From Deltaproteobacteria bacterium (GTDB lineage Bacteria; Desulfobacterota; Desulfuromonadia; Desulfuromonadales; Geopsychrobacteraceae), in contig JAACTI010000186.1 of NCBI GenBank assembly GCA_009993495.1, positions 1 through 6,789 on the forward strand: a DNA stretch of 6,789 nt, written 5' to 3'. Under the pieces are notes generated by a model. It searched no databases and was not told the origin of the DNA. It saw only the letters and a program-made list of their open reading frames with translations. The translations under genes were made by a program, and so were the position numbers. Shown piece by piece: positions 5,914 to 6,789 of the stretch (positions within the stretch are counted from its first letter, which is position 1; each line of letters starts with the position of its first letter).

Positions 5914-6789
5914 ATGTCCCAGCTAAACCAAATTTTACTGGTAGATGACGAAAAAGATAATTGTCTGGCGCTGACAACCCTGCTGCGTCAGACGGGTTAT
6001 CGTATCAGTGCGGTTCATAGTGGCGAGGCCGCCCTCGAATTGCTGCAAGACCAGCCCTATGATCTGATTATCAGTGATCTCTTTCTGCCTGGCATCAGTG
6101 GTATCGATATTTTAAAACGGGTCAAAGAAACATCGCCACGCACCTGTTTTATTTTGATCACGGGAAACGCTTCAGCGGAAACCGCCGTCGAAGCCATGAA
6201 AGAAGGGGCATTCGATTATATCACCAAGCCGTTCAACTTTGAAAAACTTAAGCTTCAGGTCGCCAAGGCGTTGGAAAAAAGCCAGCTGATTGCCGAAAAC
6301 ATCTATCTGCGGCAACAGCTTCATGGCCGGTATCGCTTCGATAAGATTATCGGAATCAGCGAACCCATGCAGAAAGTCTTTTCGCGCATGGAGAAGGTTG
6401 CCGCCACGGATTCAACGATTTTGATTCTAGGTGCCTCAGGAACGGGCAAGGAGCTGGTCGCCAAAGCGATTCATTACAACAGCCACCGGCGCGAAAAACC
6501 CTTTGTGGCCATCAACTGTGGTGCAATCCCTGCCGATCTGCTTGAGTCTGAACTTTTTGGTCATGTGCGGGGTGCCTTCACCAGCGCCAACGCCGACAAG
6601 CCCGGCAAGTTTGAAGTTGCGAATGGGGGCACAATTTTTCTTGATGAAATTGGCAACATGCCCCTGCAATTGCAAATGAAATTATTGCGCGTTTTGCAAG
6701 AATATGAATTTGAACGGGTGGGGTCGAGTCGGAGAATTCGCCTGAATGTCCGCCTGATTTCGGCAACCAATGTTGACCTGGCCGCGGCG
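5914..6789 (+). CDS. Sigma-54-dependent response regulator, NtrC family; 3' end outside window
   Basis: The 292 visible residues begin with a receiver domain (about 5-120) with acidic pair D11/D12, phosphoacceptor D55, T83 and K105, so it should be phosphorylated by a sensor kinase that is not in the window. A short linker leads to an AAA+ sigma-54 interaction domain from about 143. It shows Walker A GASGTGKE (173-180, K179), the contact loop GAFTSA (220-225), Walker B TIFLDE (D244, E245), LLRVLQE, ERVG and sensor I-like ISATN. The end of the AAA+ domain and the expected C-terminal DNA-binding helix-turn-helix are cut off. The usual loop sequence is GAFTGA; here the fifth residue is Ser. The ATG is the first start after an in-frame TGA at 5899-5901; its ribosome binding site is weak (GCGAG, 6 bases upstream). 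The target genes cannot be read from this sequence. Confidence 0.95.
   Translation, partial: MSQLNQILLVDDEKDNCLALTTLLRQTGYRISAVHSGEAALELLQDQPYDLIISDLFLPGISGIDILKRVKETSPRTCFILITGNASAETAVEAMKEGAFDYITKPFNFEKLKLQVAKALEKSQLIAENIYLRQQLHGRYRFDKIIGISEPMQKVFSRMEKVAATDSTILILGASGTGKELVAKAIHYNSHRREKPFVAINCGAIPADLLESELFGHVRGAFTSANADKPGKFEVANGGTIFLDEIGNMPLQLQMKLLRVLQEYEFERVGSSRRIRLNVRLISATNVDLAAA

Noticed and set aside
1..6789. tRNA, rRNA, CRISPR arrays, insertion sequences and attachment sites
   Set aside because: None is seen: no cloverleaf-like segment, no spaced direct repeats, no transposase and no terminal repeats.

Overview
The window carries four protein genes of a Gram-negative, moderate-GC bacterium. 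The set is a PEP-phosphotransferase enzyme I of the PtsP type, a single-chain biotin-dependent pyruvate carboxylase of 1150 residues, a small HExxH protein of the SprA-related family, and a two-component sigma-54 activator. This combination fits a deltaproteobacterium (Desulfobacterota, for example the Desulfuromonadales). That placement rests on gene content and is an inference, not a demonstrated assignment.

Layout. 2-1057 (+) is the 3' part of the enzyme I gene; its start lies before the window. A 144-base gap follows with a good intrinsic terminator for the opposite strand. 1202-4654 (-) is the complete pyruvate carboxylase gene, convergent with enzyme I. 4655-5062 is a 408-base AT-rich gap with the carboxylase ribosome binding site and promoter candidates. 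It also holds three long inverted repeats that no gene explains. 5063-5779 (-) is the SprA-related putative metalloprotease. 5780-5913 is a short divergent promoter region ending in a perfect 8-bp inverted repeat next to the following start codon. 5914-6789 (+) is the 5' part of an NtrC-family response regulator (receiver and most of the AAA+ domain) cut by the window end.

How the genes relate. Enzyme I consumes phosphoenolpyruvate and releases pyruvate, and pyruvate carboxylase turns pyruvate into oxaloacetate, so both work at the PEP-pyruvate-oxaloacetate node. They are convergent and not an operon. The SprA-related gene and the regulator are divergent and could share control through the 134-base region between them; no operator is proven. 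The two central-metabolism genes look ordinary. The points worth a second look are the 5885-5906 inverted repeat, the GAFTSA version of the sigma-54 contact loop in the regulator, the uncharacterised HExxH protein, and the structured gap upstream of the carboxylase gene.
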